In this document: piece by piece, positions 31,138-31,687 of the stretch
How positions within the stretch are numbered: position 1 is the stretch's first letter
Layout of the letters: the number at the start of each line of letters is the position of its first letter
Assembly: GCA_036720245.1 (NCBI GenBank)
Contig: DAIMNI010000020.1
Location: 1 to 31,687 of the forward strand
Reading direction: 5' to 3'
Source: JAAZMA01 sp036720245
Lineage (GTDB): Bacteria; Bacillota; Clostridia; Tissierellales; Tepidimicrobiaceae
Length of the DNA stretch: 31,687 bases
The notes under the pieces: generated by a model
What the model was told of the DNA's origin: nothing
Seen by the model: the letters and a program-made list of their open reading frames with translations, nothing else
Database searches by the model: none
Program-made: the position numbers and the translations under genes

Positions 31138-31653
31138 TTAACTATAATCCCAAAATATCTTTTCAAAAGCTAATCTTTCATTCCCATCTTCTAAATATAT
31201 TATTCCGCAATATTCAAAGCCATGATTTTGTAAAAATTTCTGCATTGGCATATTTCCCCTATGAGTATCCACTTTTATACTGTGGATTTTTCTATCTAGA
31301 GAGATTTTTTCTATACTTTTTAAAATTAAAGAGGAAATCCCACCTCCTCTATAATTAGAATCTACAGCTAGTCTATGTATTGTGGTATATCCTTCATGAC
31401 TTAGCCATTTCCCATTATAAATGGTATCATAGGTTTTTTCCCCATCAAAAATTACTGCCACTGTTCCAAGAATTCTCCCATTATCTACTAAGACATAGGA
31501 ATTCCCATTATCTATGTCTCCATTTATGGTATCCATATTTGGATAATTATTTTGCCACTGATCAATTCCCTGTTCTTTAAGATAATCTTGTGCTTGTTTT
31601 ATTATATTCATAATAGGATTTATATCGGATTTTATTGATTTTCTAAATTCCAT
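31138..31653 (-). CDS. GNAT-family N-acetyltransferase (intact copy B)
   Basis: 171 residues from the ATG at 31653, preceded by AGAAGGGTG. A GNAT fold: N-terminal FRKSIKSDINPIMNIIKQAQ helix region, IDQWQNNYPN, the beta strands around ILGTVAVIFDGE, then HRLAVDSNYRGGGISSLILK as motif A with the R/Q-x-x-G-x-G/A-type acetyl-CoA pyrophosphate loop, and NHGFEYCGIIYLEDGNERLAFEK at the C-terminus. It transfers an acetyl group from acetyl-CoA to an unknown amine. It is the functional twin of the broken gene at 28103-28598, about 90% identical by eye. Confidence 0.85.
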   Translation of the reverse strand: MEFRKSIKSDINPIMNIIKQAQDYLKEQGIDQWQNNYPNMDTINGDIDNGNSYVLVDNGRILGTVAVIFDGEKTYDTIYNGKWLSHEGYTTIHRLAVDSNYRGGGISSLILKSIEKISLDRKIHSIKVDTHRGNMPMQKFLQNHGFEYCGIIYLEDGNERLAFEKIFWDYS

Positions 31654-31654
31654 A

Positions 31655-31687
31655 TTTTTCACCCTTCTAAGTTTTTTGCGACAGCGG
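31655..31687. repeat. Right edge of the duplication, copy B
   Basis: The last bases of the window, ending in GCGACAGCGG, equal the sequence upstream of the GNAT pseudogene (28600-28632). The duplicated segment therefore continues beyond the window. Confidence 0.8.

Overview
The window is about 31.7 kb of AT-rich DNA with Gram-positive (Firmicute) features: strong GGAGG-type ribosome sites, sigma-A promoters, a T-box leader, SLH-domain and lipobox proteins, and a LicR/PTS operon. Gene content (cysteine desulfidase, large peptide and amino-acid uptake operons, cytosolic peptidases) suits a peptide-fermenting anaerobe of the Clostridia/Tissierellia type; that placement is inference. Two runs of ten Ns (15301-15310 and 22711-22720) are assembly gaps, each inside a coding region.

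Left region (1-8.1 kb), accessory in character: a cyuA-type cysteine desulfidase with a possible attenuator in its leader; a PIN-domain toxin with a small partner gene; an LpxD-like acyltransferase; an orphan Ddl-like ATP-grasp enzyme; a decayed DinJ-YafQ toxin-antitoxin pair; a two-gene ABC-type ATPase plus TOPRIM-like module behind a palindromic operator; and directly upstream a frameshifted Mrr-like nuclease. A 46-bp direct repeat that carries a promoter lies upstream of both cyuA and the PIN gene.

Central region (8.2-18.2 kb): one long minus-strand operon, oppB-oppC-oppD-oppF-oppA, then an M14 carboxypeptidase, then two overlapping amidohydrolases, with a divergent TetR regulator. One amidohydrolase keeps its metal ligands; its sister has lost all of the aligned ones but remains an intact gene. 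The likely logic is import of a peptide-like substrate followed by cytosolic hydrolysis.

From 18.2 to 20.7 kb lies a polar amino-acid ABC transporter (binding protein, permease, ATPase) controlled by a T-box whose specifier reads most naturally as AGA (arginine). Its promoter lies inside the preceding yczE-like gene. From 20.7 to 26.7 kb lies a sugar operon: LicR-type PRD regulator, PTS EIIA, EIIB, EIIC (lactose/cellobiose family), a GH4 6-phospho-alpha-glucosidase and the YczE-like membrane protein.

Right region (26.7-31.7 kb): an imperfect segmental duplication brackets an EcoRV-like restriction-modification system. Copy A holds a 110-bp repeat, an intact SLH/cysteine-hydrolase gene, a terminator and a GNAT gene broken by a 14-bp deletion. 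Copy B holds the same 110-bp repeat, only the tail of the SLH gene, the terminator and an intact GNAT gene. A remnant of a REP-associated transposase and several GGGGAC-core palindromes scattered through the window suggest past REP/RAYT activity.
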